Below the pieces are notes generated by a model. That model did no database searches. It had not been told where the DNA came from and was given only the letters and a program-made list of their open reading frames with translations. Source: Duganella sp. 1411 (GTDB lineage: Bacteria > Pseudomonadota > Gammaproteobacteria > Burkholderiales > Burkholderiaceae_D). From it: 64,000 nucleotides of DNA. Where the stretch lies: assembly GCF_017833525.1 (NCBI RefSeq), contig NZ_JAFICD010000001.1:1364001-1428000 (forward strand). Reading direction: 5' to 3'. Both the position numbers and the translations under genes were made by a program. Positions 55,874-64,000 of the stretch are shown piece after piece (position 1 is the first letter of the stretch; every line of letters begins with the position of its first letter).

Positions 55874-55890
55874 AATATCATTATGATATT
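55874..55890 (+). promoter_or_regulatory. AT-rich palindrome upstream of the CHAT cluster
   Basis: AATATCA, TTA, TGATATT: a perfect seven-base inverted repeat, 52 bases before the CHAT ATG, in a strongly AT-rich stretch (55853-55911). It may be a repressor operator or part of the promoter (TAATAT and TATGATATT are nearby), but no good -35 is seen. Confidence 0.4.
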
Positions 55891-55941
55891 AAAAATTATT
55901 TAATTATTGAAGGGTCGTTGTTCTTGGCCGTTGGGATAGCT

Positions 55942-58209
55942 ATGCCTACGATTAATGAATACTATAAGCGATTTCCGGATAAAACGGCCGAGGATGAATT
56001 AAAGGCCATTTACGCAATTCATAGCTCGCTCTTATCCACGCTACGCACGATGGAAACGGCGATCGTGCATTCCTGGTATTCCCGCAGTACTGAGGGAATT
56101 ATCGCCCATGTTGCCGATGCCGTCGCACTGGCAGCCAACTGGCAACGTATGTTGGACCAGCAAATGCGAGGCTTTCTCAGTGGTTCCGTATCCATACGGG
56201 CGCCGTCTCCCATATCGATAACAAGGGCGGCGACCTGGGCCGCGCGGGCCGAAGCGGGCCGCTTTAGCAATCTCGATTCCAGACTATGGCTTGATTTGCT
56301 GCGACAGCTTGAGCCGTTGATCCTGGACGTATTGGCGCCCCCGTCCGAGCCACAGCGCGACACCCCGGAATTGTCGCCGCGCCCGCCCACCGTGCCGAGG
56401 AGCGCGCCAACCTCGGCTCCGCCAGCGTCCGATTACCTGGGCGAGGCCCTTTTCGACGCGTTGCAGTCGCCCGACCAATCCGAGCGGGAAAGGGAGCGCC
56501 GCGACAACCGTGTGGCTGATTTCGCCCTTGCCCGCATGGATGAAAACGGGCGATACAAGCTCTTGGGCAAGGCGGCGCTCGAACAAGCGCTGGCGTCCAA
56601 TTCCCGTTACCGTCTACGGGTTCATATTGGATCGCCAAATCCGCGTTACAGCGCGGTGCAAGGGCCCGTGGTATCGGTCGATGAAATCCTGGGCGCGGCT
56701 CCCGACGATAAACCGCGTGCCATTGACGTCACCGTTTTTCCAAAGCGCTTTAGGCTGCGTTCACCATCGACGATAACGCTGTCACTTCCCCCTGCCGGTC
56801 CGACCAAATACGCGTATTTTGATCTGATAACACCAGAGGAAGAAGGCATTTGCGATTTGCGTATCGCACTGTATTGGCAAAACAATTTAATCCAGTCATT
56901 CACCCTGACAACGGGGGGATTGACCGGCGCAAGCGGGGAAGTTACCAAAAGTCAAGGCACAATTATTAAGATGACATCGTCCGGATTGGAATCGATTCAA
57001 TCAATCCGGAACCTGCACGCCAGGGCTTTATCCATAGCGCTTAATCATGACGTCAATCCCGGCAGCCATACGGTGATGATAAAAGGAAGCAATTGGAGTC
57101 AGCAAGTCCAATTGAACTCGGCGGCCATGACGCGCTTCATGGATAACTTCCGCGCGATTTTGCAAGAGTCGGCGGAAGACCCGAATGCCAGTTTCAAATC
57201 GAGCCTGCTGAAGTTGGCGCAACTGGGCAGCAAAATCTGGGAAAGGCTCTCGCTGAACTCAGCTGACACCCGTCTCCACGATCTAAAAACCAACGCCGGA
57301 GAAACCGTCCAGTTTGTACGCCACGGCGACGCCCCCTTCCCCTGGCAGGTGGTCTACGACTATGTGCTGCCCGAGGGCGAAGACTTTCTCCGGGCCGAGG
57401 TGTGTTTGGCCGGCCAGGCGGCCAGCCCCGACTGGACGCCCGGCATGCGCGGCTGCCCGCATTGTCCCGGAAAGAATGTCGTGTGCATCGAAGGATTTTG
57501 GAGCGCGCGCCACCGTATCGAGCTCATCTCGGAGGAGTTCGGCGCCGGCGGTACGCCGGAGGGACGCTGCGTCCACACCAGCGCCCAATCGAATGGCCCG
57601 TTGGTTTTGTCCGGCATCGCCGACAACAGCTTGGCCTCCTCCGATTTTGCCCAAGCGCTGGCCAACCGTTGGGCGAACGATGTCCAGAAAATTGCCGCGC
57701 TCATACCCAGCCTCCAGGACAGACTGTGGAATCCTGGTCAAAGGCCGGCCGTGCTCCTGCTGCTCAGTCATTTGTATCCGGAAGACGACAACCGCAACGT
57801 TCCCAGCCACATGCTCGCGATCCGCCCCGAAATCGGGGAAATGCGGGTGTCGGCGCGCTGGCTTTCCCAGACCCGTAGCGCGAGCCATCCACGCTGGGAG
57901 GCACCGTACAGGCCGGTCGTGCTGCTCATGGCCTGCCAATCGGCGCGCACCCGGTTGGGTGAGCTGACCAATTTGGTGGACGCGTTCCTCGCCACCGGCG
58001 CCGCCGCCGTCGCCGGCACGGAATGGAACGTCCTGACCAGCCAGGCCGCCGCCTTTGCCACGCATTTGCTCGAGAAAACACTGGGGCGCGAATTACCGCT
58101 GGGAGAAGCGGTGCGCAGCTTCGTGATCGACGGACTTCGGAATCAAGACATTTCACCGTTTGTCTTCACGGTGTATGGCAACGCGGATTTGACAATCGGG
58201 AGAACATGA
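55942..58209 (+). CDS. CHAT-domain (caspase-like) protease, head of a five-gene cluster
   Basis: A 755-residue cytosolic protein with no signal peptide. The N-terminus (1-130) is helical. Then come a Pro-rich linker (about 131-170), a beta-rich middle (about 230-330, LTLSL-type strands), and a C-terminal CHAT domain (about 470-755). The predicted catalytic dyad is His610 (LLLLSHLYPEDDN) and Cys665 (VVLLMACQSAR), with the supporting LTNLVDAFLATGAAAVAGTEW and FTVYGNADL ends typical of CHAT. A CxxC pair (GCPHCPGK) precedes the domain. CHAT proteases are activated by partner proteins and cut specific targets, for example in type III-E CRISPR (Craspase/TPR-CHAT) and other defence settings. ATG 55942 is chosen (GGGA six bases before); the frame is open to TTG 55918. 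Confidence 0.85.
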   Translation: MPTINEYYKRFPDKTAEDELKAIYAIHSSLLSTLRTMETAIVHSWYSRSTEGIIAHVADAVALAANWQRMLDQQMRGFLSGSVSIRAPSPISITRAATWAARAEAGRFSNLDSRLWLDLLRQLEPLILDVLAPPSEPQRDTPELSPRPPTVPRSAPTSAPPASDYLGEALFDALQSPDQSERERERRDNRVADFALARMDENGRYKLLGKAALEQALASNSRYRLRVHIGSPNPRYSAVQGPVVSVDEILGAAPDDKPRAIDVTVFPKRFRLRSPSTITLSLPPAGPTKYAYFDLITPEEEGICDLRIALYWQNNLIQSFTLTTGGLTGASGEVTKSQGTIIKMTSSGLESIQSIRNLHARALSIALNHDVNPGSHTVMIKGSNWSQQVQLNSAAMTRFMDNFRAILQESAEDPNASFKSSLLKLAQLGSKIWERLSLNSADTRLHDLKTNAGETVQFVRHGDAPFPWQVVYDYVLPEGEDFLRAEVCLAGQAASPDWTPGMRGCPHCPGKNVVCIEGFWSARHRIELISEEFGAGGTPEGRCVHTSAQSNGPLVLSGIADNSLASSDFAQALANRWANDVQKIAALIPSLQDRLWNPGQRPAVLLLLSHLYPEDDNRNVPSHMLAIRPEIGEMRVSARWLSQTRSASHPRWEAPYRPVVLLMACQSARTRLGELTNLVDAFLATGAAAVAGTEWNVLTSQAAAFATHLLEKTLGRELPLGEAVRSFVIDGLRNQDISPFVFTVYGNADLTIGRT

Positions 58210-60350
58210 TGCGGACAAGCTGCGCAAAGTACTACGCCACGATCACCATGCTGCTGACGGGCCTACCCGTGGCAGCGGTGACGTTATCGCCGCTGCAGGC
58301 GCCGCCGTACATCATGTCGACGGCGAGCGATCAAACCACTTTACCGGTTCCTCTGATTGTCCCGCCCGGAACAGCCGATGTTTGCTTGCGACTGGGCGCT
58401 GTGTCATGGAAGCAGAACAACGATAAGGTGCTGAGCGATCACTTCGACGTCAACGACAAGCTCAGCGTCAAAACCGGAGTTCCCACGCTCCTCATCAATA
58501 TCAAGAACGTCCACAGTCTAAGGCCCGGCGAGTATCAACTGATCGTCGTACCGTGTGGGAAAGAGGATGCTTTCGACCCCTTTCGCCTGACGCTCACCCG
58601 CCCCGCCGTCAAGTTCGAAACCGTTGCGGGAAAAGTGACGGTCGATCGCTGGGTGGCTTTTTTTGACCGGGACGTCGCAACGCGGACGGTGCCGGCCACC
58701 ATCGAACTGCGGCCGGCGGTGGACAACAAGGGCGAGCACCTCAGGGCGCTCACACTAAGACTCGAGAATCTGGTGTCGGGACAGAAGAATACCGGCGTGT
58801 GGCAGACCAGCTCGGCGCGTGACGTTGCTGTCGGCGGCCATGTCGATGTCGCGCTCGACGCCGGAACGCTACCGGTCGGTGTCACCGACGGACAATTGGC
58901 GCTCGACAGTCCCGATCTTGACAACCGCTATGTTATCCCATTGCAGTACCGAACACGCTTGCACTGGTCCTGGATCATTTGGATGGTCGCCTTGGGCATC
59001 GTTGCGGGCGTGATCAATCGGGTGGTGTTCAAGCACCGCCAGGCCTTGGCGACGGCGCGCGCGCCGGCGCTGGAAGCGCTGATCGCCTATCGCCAGCAAC
59101 TCGACACGATCCCCGATACGGGATTCGCCGATGCCATTCGGGAGCCGCTTGAGAATCTTGTCAACGCGGTCAACAAGGATGACGACGCCAAGATTAACGA
59201 GGTCACGACAATCACCAAAGACGCCGTCGCCGCGGCGCTGCAAAAGTTAAATGAAGAAATAAGTTCGACGTCGAAAGCGATCGTGGACCTTCGAAACGGA
59301 TACGACGTTCAATCCGCCCTGCCGGTTCAGCTTGGCGACGTGCGGGACGAAGCGCTCAAAGAGTTGCAAGAAAGCGAGCTGTTGCTGCGGGGCCGCGACC
59401 CCACACGCGCGCAGGCGCTGATCGAGGCGACCAAGCGACGCACCGACGAGGGCCTGACCAAAGCGCACGCCGAGCTTAAACTGATCGGCGACACGTTCGT
59501 CGAGCAGCTTGGCCTGGTGGCGGTCATGCTCATGCCGGCGGCGCAAACGATGCTGTCCGCCCGGCTCGTCGAATGGAGGGCGTCGCTGTCGGCGCTGTCG
59601 GGTCCATATCAAAGCGATGCTAAAACGTTTCTCCGAGCCGCCTCCGAGGTGGAGCTGAACGCGAAAGCGCTGCTGACCTGGTGCGCGGAAGAATTAGCAA
59701 AAGGCGCGGCGAAAATATCGGCGCTGGTCGACGGGCGTGCCGCAGCCGGTAGCTTGAAAACGGAGCTCGACGGGTTCTGCCAGGCCGCGGACCAACTGAT
59801 ATCGGCCGCGCGGTCCCTGCCCTCGCCGATATTATCCGGCCCGCTCCTCGCGCAATGGACCACGCACGTCGGACGCGCCATCGACGCGGGCAACGAACTG
59901 CTGCAAAAGCTTGCATCGCTGCGCGCGGATCACGCGCCGGACTTGAACCAACCTGGCGCGAACTGGATCGCGCTGCTTGAGGGCGTGCCCCCGCTGAACT
60001 CACAATTGAGCGCTGACACAGCGGCCGCCACGCCGGCAACGTTGCCGGCGCCGGCCCAACTATACCCCCAAGGCGGCGCCGCGAAAGTGCTTATTCCATC
60101 GTTCGACGCTTTCAAGCTGGGCAGCCTCGAAAGCGCGGTGGCGACGAACAAGCTCGCCTTGTTCAGGGCCGACCTGGGCATGGCGACGCTGGTGGCGATC
60201 CTGCTGGCCTGGGCGAGTTTCGCCTACATGGAAGACAAATTCATCGGCACCTGGGCCGAACTACTGGCCCTGTTCTTCTGGGGATTCACGGCCGACCTCA
60301 GCGCCGAAAAACTCGCCGAGCGCATCACCCCGGCAAAAGTGGGCCCGTGA
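58206..60350 (+). CDS. Large membrane protein of the CHAT cluster
   Basis: A 714-residue inner-membrane protein of unknown family. It has a signal-peptide-like N-terminus (MMRTSCAKYYATITMLLTGLPVAAV), a periplasmic beta-rich region (about 30-250), a first membrane helix (about 255-275, WIIWMVALGIVAGVINRVV), a long charged helical, coiled-coil-like cytosolic region (about 280-600) and one or two C-terminal helices (about 657-690). It overlaps the CHAT gene by four bases (ATGA), so it is translated with it. It could be the membrane sensor, or the substrate/effector, of the protease. Start could also be ATG 58209, the second Met. Confidence 0.75.
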   Translation: MMRTSCAKYYATITMLLTGLPVAAVTLSPLQAPPYIMSTASDQTTLPVPLIVPPGTADVCLRLGAVSWKQNNDKVLSDHFDVNDKLSVKTGVPTLLINIKNVHSLRPGEYQLIVVPCGKEDAFDPFRLTLTRPAVKFETVAGKVTVDRWVAFFDRDVATRTVPATIELRPAVDNKGEHLRALTLRLENLVSGQKNTGVWQTSSARDVAVGGHVDVALDAGTLPVGVTDGQLALDSPDLDNRYVIPLQYRTRLHWSWIIWMVALGIVAGVINRVVFKHRQALATARAPALEALIAYRQQLDTIPDTGFADAIREPLENLVNAVNKDDDAKINEVTTITKDAVAAALQKLNEEISSTSKAIVDLRNGYDVQSALPVQLGDVRDEALKELQESELLLRGRDPTRAQALIEATKRRTDEGLTKAHAELKLIGDTFVEQLGLVAVMLMPAAQTMLSARLVEWRASLSALSGPYQSDAKTFLRAASEVELNAKALLTWCAEELAKGAAKISALVDGRAAAGSLKTELDGFCQAADQLISAARSLPSPILSGPLLAQWTTHVGRAIDAGNELLQKLASLRADHAPDLNQPGANWIALLEGVPPLNSQLSADTAAATPATLPAPAQLYPQGGAAKVLIPSFDAFKLGSLESAVATNKLALFRADLGMATLVAILLAWASFAYMEDKFIGTWAELLALFFWGFTADLSAEKLAERITPAKVGP

Positions 60351-60469
60351 TCATCGGGCGCGGCGGCGCCGGTGACCGTGGCGATGTCATCCGCCGATGG
60401 CATCAAACAGTGCCGGCGGGCAGTCGCTTGCGCCCCCCGGATTATTTCATCTCAGGGGAATACAAAAAA

Positions 60470-62104
60470 ATGAAAAATAGTCCAAAACAAGGGTTCACCT
60501 CTAGTCGAAGCGGATCAAAGTCCCGCCTCTTCGCAAAGTCGGTTTTGCTCACCACGTTGGCGGCCAGCGCGACCGGCTGCAGCGTGTTTTACAACGAAGC
60601 CCGCGACAAGCAAGGTCAAACCGCCAAAAGCGACTGGGAAAAAGTCGATCTGACATCTCAAATCAGCCTCGCCAGGAAAAACCACGCGGCCCTTCTTGCT
60701 GAGCAACTCAAGACGACGGACGAGAGAGCGGTAATCCTGCGCAACATTGCCGCCCGCGAAATGGCGATCGGCAGCGGCTCGGTCAACGATGTCTTGCTCA
60801 AGTCCATAGAAAGGGAGCTGCACAAGCTATCCGCATCGGATTCGGCAGCACAATCCTGGGTGCAATATGAAACGACAAAACAGGGCGCGGAGGCTGGGGT
60901 GGCGCTCGCTGTACAGAATTTCAAGCAATCGGGCTTTACGCCGAAACGCTGCGACGAAGCGCAACTCAATGAGGCGCCTATTGGCGAGATCCGGGATGCG
61001 GATGCGGTCAAAGGAAGGAGGCTGACTGAAATTCAGCAGGATTACGTGGCCAAATGCGCCGCGTTAAAAGATATCGGCCCGAAACCGACGCTGCCCGACG
61101 GAATGCTGGCGGCCGCCGTCGAGGCGCGCGATACCGCATCGGCGGAGGTTGACAAGGCCGACGACGATACCAAACCCGCGCGCGACGCCTTCGAGGCGGC
61201 GCTGGCCGAGTTTAACAAGGCGACGTCGGCGCAGGAGGCGAACAGCAAGGGGCTGCAGGAAAAGCTGCAGCATGCAAAGGAAAAATTGCAAAGCGCCGTA
61301 GAGAACGCGGACAAGGCAGGCGAAGTCCTGAGCGGCGCCTTCGGATCGCAGCTGCTGTCCGACGCCGAGCAAGCGTCCATCGACCGTTTTTTAGCGACGT
61401 TGACGGCCACCAAAGACGATACGTTGGCGGAACGCAGCAAAGCCGCCGATGCCATCCTCGCGATCTCGAAGTTTGCCGCTGAGACAAAAGCGGATTGGGC
61501 CGCCACCGACAAGCCCAATCTGGTGCCGCTGCTGTTGGCGAAGAACCTGGCGCAGGCCAAAGGCGATGCCGCCGCGCGGGAGATCGCGCTGCGCCGCCTG
61601 AAGCTGGATCTTCTTCAGCAGCGGGTCAACATTCAGTTGCAGCGCTATCAACGTCTTTCCTACGCAAAAGCGGCCCTGGTCGGGAAACCGGAAGTGAGGA
61701 GAGGCCGCGAAATCGACACCGCCGCGCTCCCTCCGATCAATTTGGAGGAACCGGTCAACGCCGGCTTCACGCCGGTGGGCGCCAGACCCGCCAAGACCAA
61801 AGAACTCAATGCGTGGAAAGCCCAGGTCATCGACAAGCAACGCCTGTGGGACTCGGCCACAAATTATTTGGATGACGTCGGGCGGCTCCAGCCAGCCGCC
61901 GCCAAAATTAACTTCCAGGTCGACGCGTTAGCCCACGACCGCTCGCTCTCGCTGGCCGAGTCGAATCTGGCGCTATGGACCGGCGTCATCAATTCAGTGG
62001 TAGAGCAACAGGCATCCTATGCCGCTTCCGGCATCAAACCGAGCGATATACAGGCGCTACTCAACAGCGCAACCCTTCTCTGGATAGGCAAAGGAGTCAA
62101 TTGA
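60470..62104 (+). CDS. Coiled-coil lipoprotein of the CHAT cluster (1)
   Basis: A 544-residue predicted lipoprotein: signal segment (SVLLTTLAASATGC, lipid Cys near 37), then a long helical, Ala/Lys/Glu-rich body with coiled-coil character (for example LQEKLQHAKEKLQSAVENADKAGEVL). No enzyme motif is seen. ATG 60470 is chosen for the lipobox (AGGGGA about 12 bases before); the frame extends upstream to GTG 60347, overlapping the previous stop. It overlaps the next gene by one base. Confidence 0.7.
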   Translation: MKNSPKQGFTSSRSGSKSRLFAKSVLLTTLAASATGCSVFYNEARDKQGQTAKSDWEKVDLTSQISLARKNHAALLAEQLKTTDERAVILRNIAAREMAIGSGSVNDVLLKSIERELHKLSASDSAAQSWVQYETTKQGAEAGVALAVQNFKQSGFTPKRCDEAQLNEAPIGEIRDADAVKGRRLTEIQQDYVAKCAALKDIGPKPTLPDGMLAAAVEARDTASAEVDKADDDTKPARDAFEAALAEFNKATSAQEANSKGLQEKLQHAKEKLQSAVENADKAGEVLSGAFGSQLLSDAEQASIDRFLATLTATKDDTLAERSKAADAILAISKFAAETKADWAATDKPNLVPLLLAKNLAQAKGDAAAREIALRRLKLDLLQQRVNIQLQRYQRLSYAKAALVGKPEVRRGREIDTAALPPINLEEPVNAGFTPVGARPAKTKELNAWKAQVIDKQRLWDSATNYLDDVGRLQPAAAKINFQVDALAHDRSLSLAESNLALWTGVINSVVEQQASYAASGIKPSDIQALLNSATLLWIGKGVN

Positions 62105-62676
62105 TGAACAACCATCTTCTTACTTTCGCGATCGCGTGTATCGCGCTGTCCGGCTGCGCCTCGCCACCGGTCGCTCGCGAATCGGCAAACTTCGGCGTGA
62201 GCGCCATCGGTCAGATGGAAAGCGCGCTCGGCGATTTCCGATCGAGCGAAACAGAGTCGTACAAGGCTCGGCAGGCATCGCTGATCGAACAACAACGGCA
62301 GGCGAAGAACGTACGCGCCAGCATTGCCAACAGCAGTCGCATGCGCGAGTCCGCCGGCGATTATCAAGCCCAAGCGGTCACGCTAAGATTGATCGGCAAT
62401 GCCGAAGCGATGGGCAATGATGAAGCCGGGTTAATCGCCGCGAACAAACTCGATGACGCGACGATCGCCGCGCTGGCCACTCCGTTGCCAAGCACGAAGA
62501 AGGCCACCGAGGCGGCGCAGAAATCGCTGGCGGCCTTGGGCGCCGATCTGACGGCACAAGCCAAGTACGACAATCTCAAGCTATTCACGACCGCCGTCAA
62601 AACCACAGTCGACAGCAACAAAAAGAAAATTGAGGAAGCAAAAAATGCGGCTCAAGCCGGCACGGTCGCTAAATAA
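62104..62676 (+). CDS. Small coiled-coil lipoprotein of the CHAT cluster (2)
   Basis: A 190-residue lipoprotein: signal peptide MNNHLLTFAIACIALSGC with a classic lipobox (LSGC, Cys18), then a helical Ala/Lys/Glu/Asp-rich body. It overlaps the previous stop codon by one base (TGATG), pointing to coupled translation. No known family. Confidence 0.72.
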   Translation: MNNHLLTFAIACIALSGCASPPVARESANFGVSAIGQMESALGDFRSSETESYKARQASLIEQQRQAKNVRASIANSSRMRESAGDYQAQAVTLRLIGNAEAMGNDEAGLIAANKLDDATIAALATPLPSTKKATEAAQKSLAALGADLTAQAKYDNLKLFTTAVKTTVDSNKKKIEEAKNAAQAGTVAK

Positions 62677-62702
62677 CCCATTCAACATTCAAGGAGCATC
62701 AC

Positions 62703-63059
62703 ATGGCAAGCAATCTCGACGGTTTGTGGCTGGCTTTTTCCCACGCCTACACGGCCCTGCAAAATGAAAAGAAGTACTTTGAAAATTTGGCACAGTTTTC
62801 CATTTTGGAAGAAGACAAACTCAAGTTCTTCCGTGCCGCGTTCGAAATGGAAGACCTGCTGGCCCAAATGAAATCGACCAACCAGGCGACGATCGATAAA
62901 TACAACGGCACCGCGCTGAAGGGGCCGGACGACGCAACGCTTGAGAAGGCCCAAAGTCTGGCTTCCGAATTCGCCAAGGACATCGCGGCCAACGCGAAGG
63001 CGGTGGCCATTGTTACCGACGCGACAAGTTTCATTAGACACTGGGCGGGCTTGGCATAA
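62703..63059 (+). CDS. Small helical protein of the CHAT cluster
   Basis: A 118-residue soluble, helical protein (MASNLDGLWLAFSHAYTALQNEKKYF...) without signal peptide or recognised domain. AAGGAG lies about 12 bases before the ATG. It is the last plus-strand gene of the run and 26 bases after the lipoprotein. Its small size and helical nature would fit an adaptor or target; this is inference. Confidence 0.68.
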   Translation: MASNLDGLWLAFSHAYTALQNEKKYFENLAQFSILEEDKLKFFRAAFEMEDLLAQMKSTNQATIDKYNGTALKGPDDATLEKAQSLASEFAKDIAANAKAVAIVTDATSFIRHWAGLA

Positions 63060-63069
63060 CCGTCAACAC

Positions 63070-63122
63070 AACGGGCGCCTGGCGCTGGCCGATGCCGTGC
63101 CGGCCAAAGCCCCACGCCCGTT
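63070..63122. terminator. Inverted repeat between convergent genes, possible terminator
   Basis: AACGGGCG (63070-63077) and CGCCCGTT (63115-63122) with an inner GGCC stem, in the 85-base gap between the cluster's last gene and the AI-2E family gene. No strong T-run follows on either strand. Confidence 0.35.
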
Positions 63123-63144
63123 CATGTGTACCCCTTTAGCAAGC

Positions 63145-64000
63145 TCAGTCGGTATGAAACTCGCTGGCGGTCACAAACAAATCCCACGCGGCGATGAACA
63201 TCGCCGCGACCACCGGGCCGATGACGAAACCGTTCAGCCCGAACAACGCCATGCCGCCGACCGTCGATAACAGCACCACGTAATCGGGCATCTTGGTGTC
63301 CTGCCCGACCAGCACCGGCCGCAGGAAGTTGTCGACCAGGCCGATCACAAACACGCCGAACGCCGCCAGCGTCACGCCCTGCCACACCGCGCCCGTGGCG
63401 AGGAAATAGATCGCGACCGGGGCCCAGACGATGGCCGCGCCAACGGCCGGCAGCAGCGACAGGAAGGCCATCAACACGCCCCACAGCACCGGCGCGCGCA
63501 CGTCCAGGAACCAAAAAATCAGGCCGCCCAGCGCGCCCTGGGCGATGGCGACCAGGATGTTGCCCTTCACCGTCGCGCGGATCACGGTGGTGAAATTCTG
63601 GAACAGGCGCTGCTTGTATTTACGGCTCAGCGGCACGGCTTCCTTGATGCGCTTGGACAACTTGTCGCCGTCGCGCAGCAGGAAAAACAGCAAGTACAGC
63701 AAAATACACAGGCTGGTCAGGAAATCGAATGTGTACAGGCCGGCATTGATCGCCCGCTTGGCCACTTCCTGGCTCACTTGCGAGGCGGCGTCGGTGAGCT
63801 TGTCCTGCAGGTTGGCCAGGCTGGTCAGATGGAACTTATCGAGCAGGCCCACCAGCCAGTTCGGCAAAGCGGCCATGATCTTGTTAAAGAAGCCCGCCAC
63901 GGAAATGTCGCCGGAACGCACCATGTCCACGACCGAGGCGGCCTGGTTGACGATCGACACCGACACCAGCGTCAGCGGCAGGATGACGATCACGACAATC
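63145..64000 (-). CDS. AI-2E family transporter (PerM/UPF0118), 5' end beyond window
   Basis: The frame continues past the right edge, so the N-terminal part is missing; about 285 residues are visible. It is an inner-membrane protein with several helices, showing the family's amphipathic central domain (about residues 30-90 of the visible part: FFNKIMAALPNWLVGLLDKFHLTS), YLLFFLLRDGDKLSKRIKEAVPLS, the VKGNILVAIAQGALGGLIFWFLDV and LRPVLVGQDTKMPDYVVLLSTVGGMALFGLNGFVIGPVVAAMF signatures. Family members include exporters of autoinducer-2 and Na+/H+ antiporters; the substrate is unknown. It is convergent with the CHAT cluster and not part of it. Confidence 0.9.
   Translation of the reverse strand, partial: IVVIVILPLTLVSVSIVNQAASVVDMVRSGDISVAGFFNKIMAALPNWLVGLLDKFHLTSLANLQDKLTDAASQVSQEVAKRAINAGLYTFDFLTSLCILLYLLFFLLRDGDKLSKRIKEAVPLSRKYKQRLFQNFTTVIRATVKGNILVAIAQGALGGLIFWFLDVRAPVLWGVLMAFLSLLPAVGAAIVWAPVAIYFLATGAVWQGVTLAAFGVFVIGLVDNFLRPVLVGQDTKMPDYVVLLSTVGGMALFGLNGFVIGPVVAAMFIAAWDLFVTASEFHTD

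Noticed and set aside
1..64000. tRNA, rRNA, tmRNA or CRISPR arrays
   Set aside because: None could be recognised by reading; a covariance or repeat search was not possible here.

Overview
The window is high-GC betaproteobacterial chromosome, most likely from the Oxalobacteraceae (a Massilia, Duganella or Janthinobacterium relative). This is inferred from gene order (the Lipid A/outer-membrane/translation block next to ppsA and ppsR), a PEP-CTERM protein, a urtABCDE operon preceded by an outer-membrane channel, and the protein sequences. I could not run any database search. No rRNA, tRNA or CRISPR array was found.

Layout. (1) 1-3.9 kb: ppsA (cut by the left edge) divergent from ppsR, with a GH10 xylanase 1 nt behind ppsR. 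(2) 4.1-8.2 kb: a propeller-GGDEF diguanylate cyclase convergent with a receiver-EAL protein whose EAL domain looks degenerate. (3) 8.2-23.9 kb, minus strand: the conserved block rpsB-tsf-pyrH-frr-uppS-cdsA-dxr-rseP-bamA-skp-lpxD-fabZ-lpxA-lpxB-rnhB-TrmH-family methylase, covering translation factors, isoprenoid and phospholipid precursors, outer-membrane assembly and lipid A. A good promoter and a hairpin leader precede rpsB. (4) 24.3-30.6 kb, plus strand: PEP-CTERM protein, map, glnD, an RluF-like pseudouridine synthase and a YcgR-like PilZ protein. (5) 30.6-36.3 kb: a HrpW-like pectate lyase-domain protein with a poly-His tract, then a permease/histidine kinase/receiver fusion with its LuxR-type response regulator. 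(6) 36.4-41.9 kb: a GNAT acetyltransferase and a small membrane protein gene that appear once to have been neighbours, now separated by a 4.5-kb lower-GC insert bounded by 50-bp direct repeats. The insert carries an HNH-SF2 helicase split into two frames and two unrecognised genes. (7) 41.6-46.8 kb: a terminal oxidase operon (cytochrome c, CoxB-cytochrome c, CoxA-CoxC fusion, small membrane protein) divergent from a diheme cytochrome c. (8) 46.9-53.6 kb, minus strand: outer-membrane channel and urea ABC transporter urtABCDE. (9) 53.8-55.7 kb: two small conserved hypotheticals around a type IB topoisomerase. (10) 55.9-63.1 kb: a five-gene, mostly translationally coupled cluster of a CHAT caspase-like protease, a large membrane protein, two lipoproteins and a small helical protein. 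(11) 63.1 kb to the edge: an AI-2E family transporter, cut by the right edge.

The strongest candidates for an undescribed system are the CHAT cluster (55.94-63.06 kb) and the helicase island (37.1-41.7 kb) inserted at the 3' end of a protein gene. Two dispersed palindromic repeat families (GGGGTCGGACCCC type and GGCGGATTA type) punctuate the intergenic regions.
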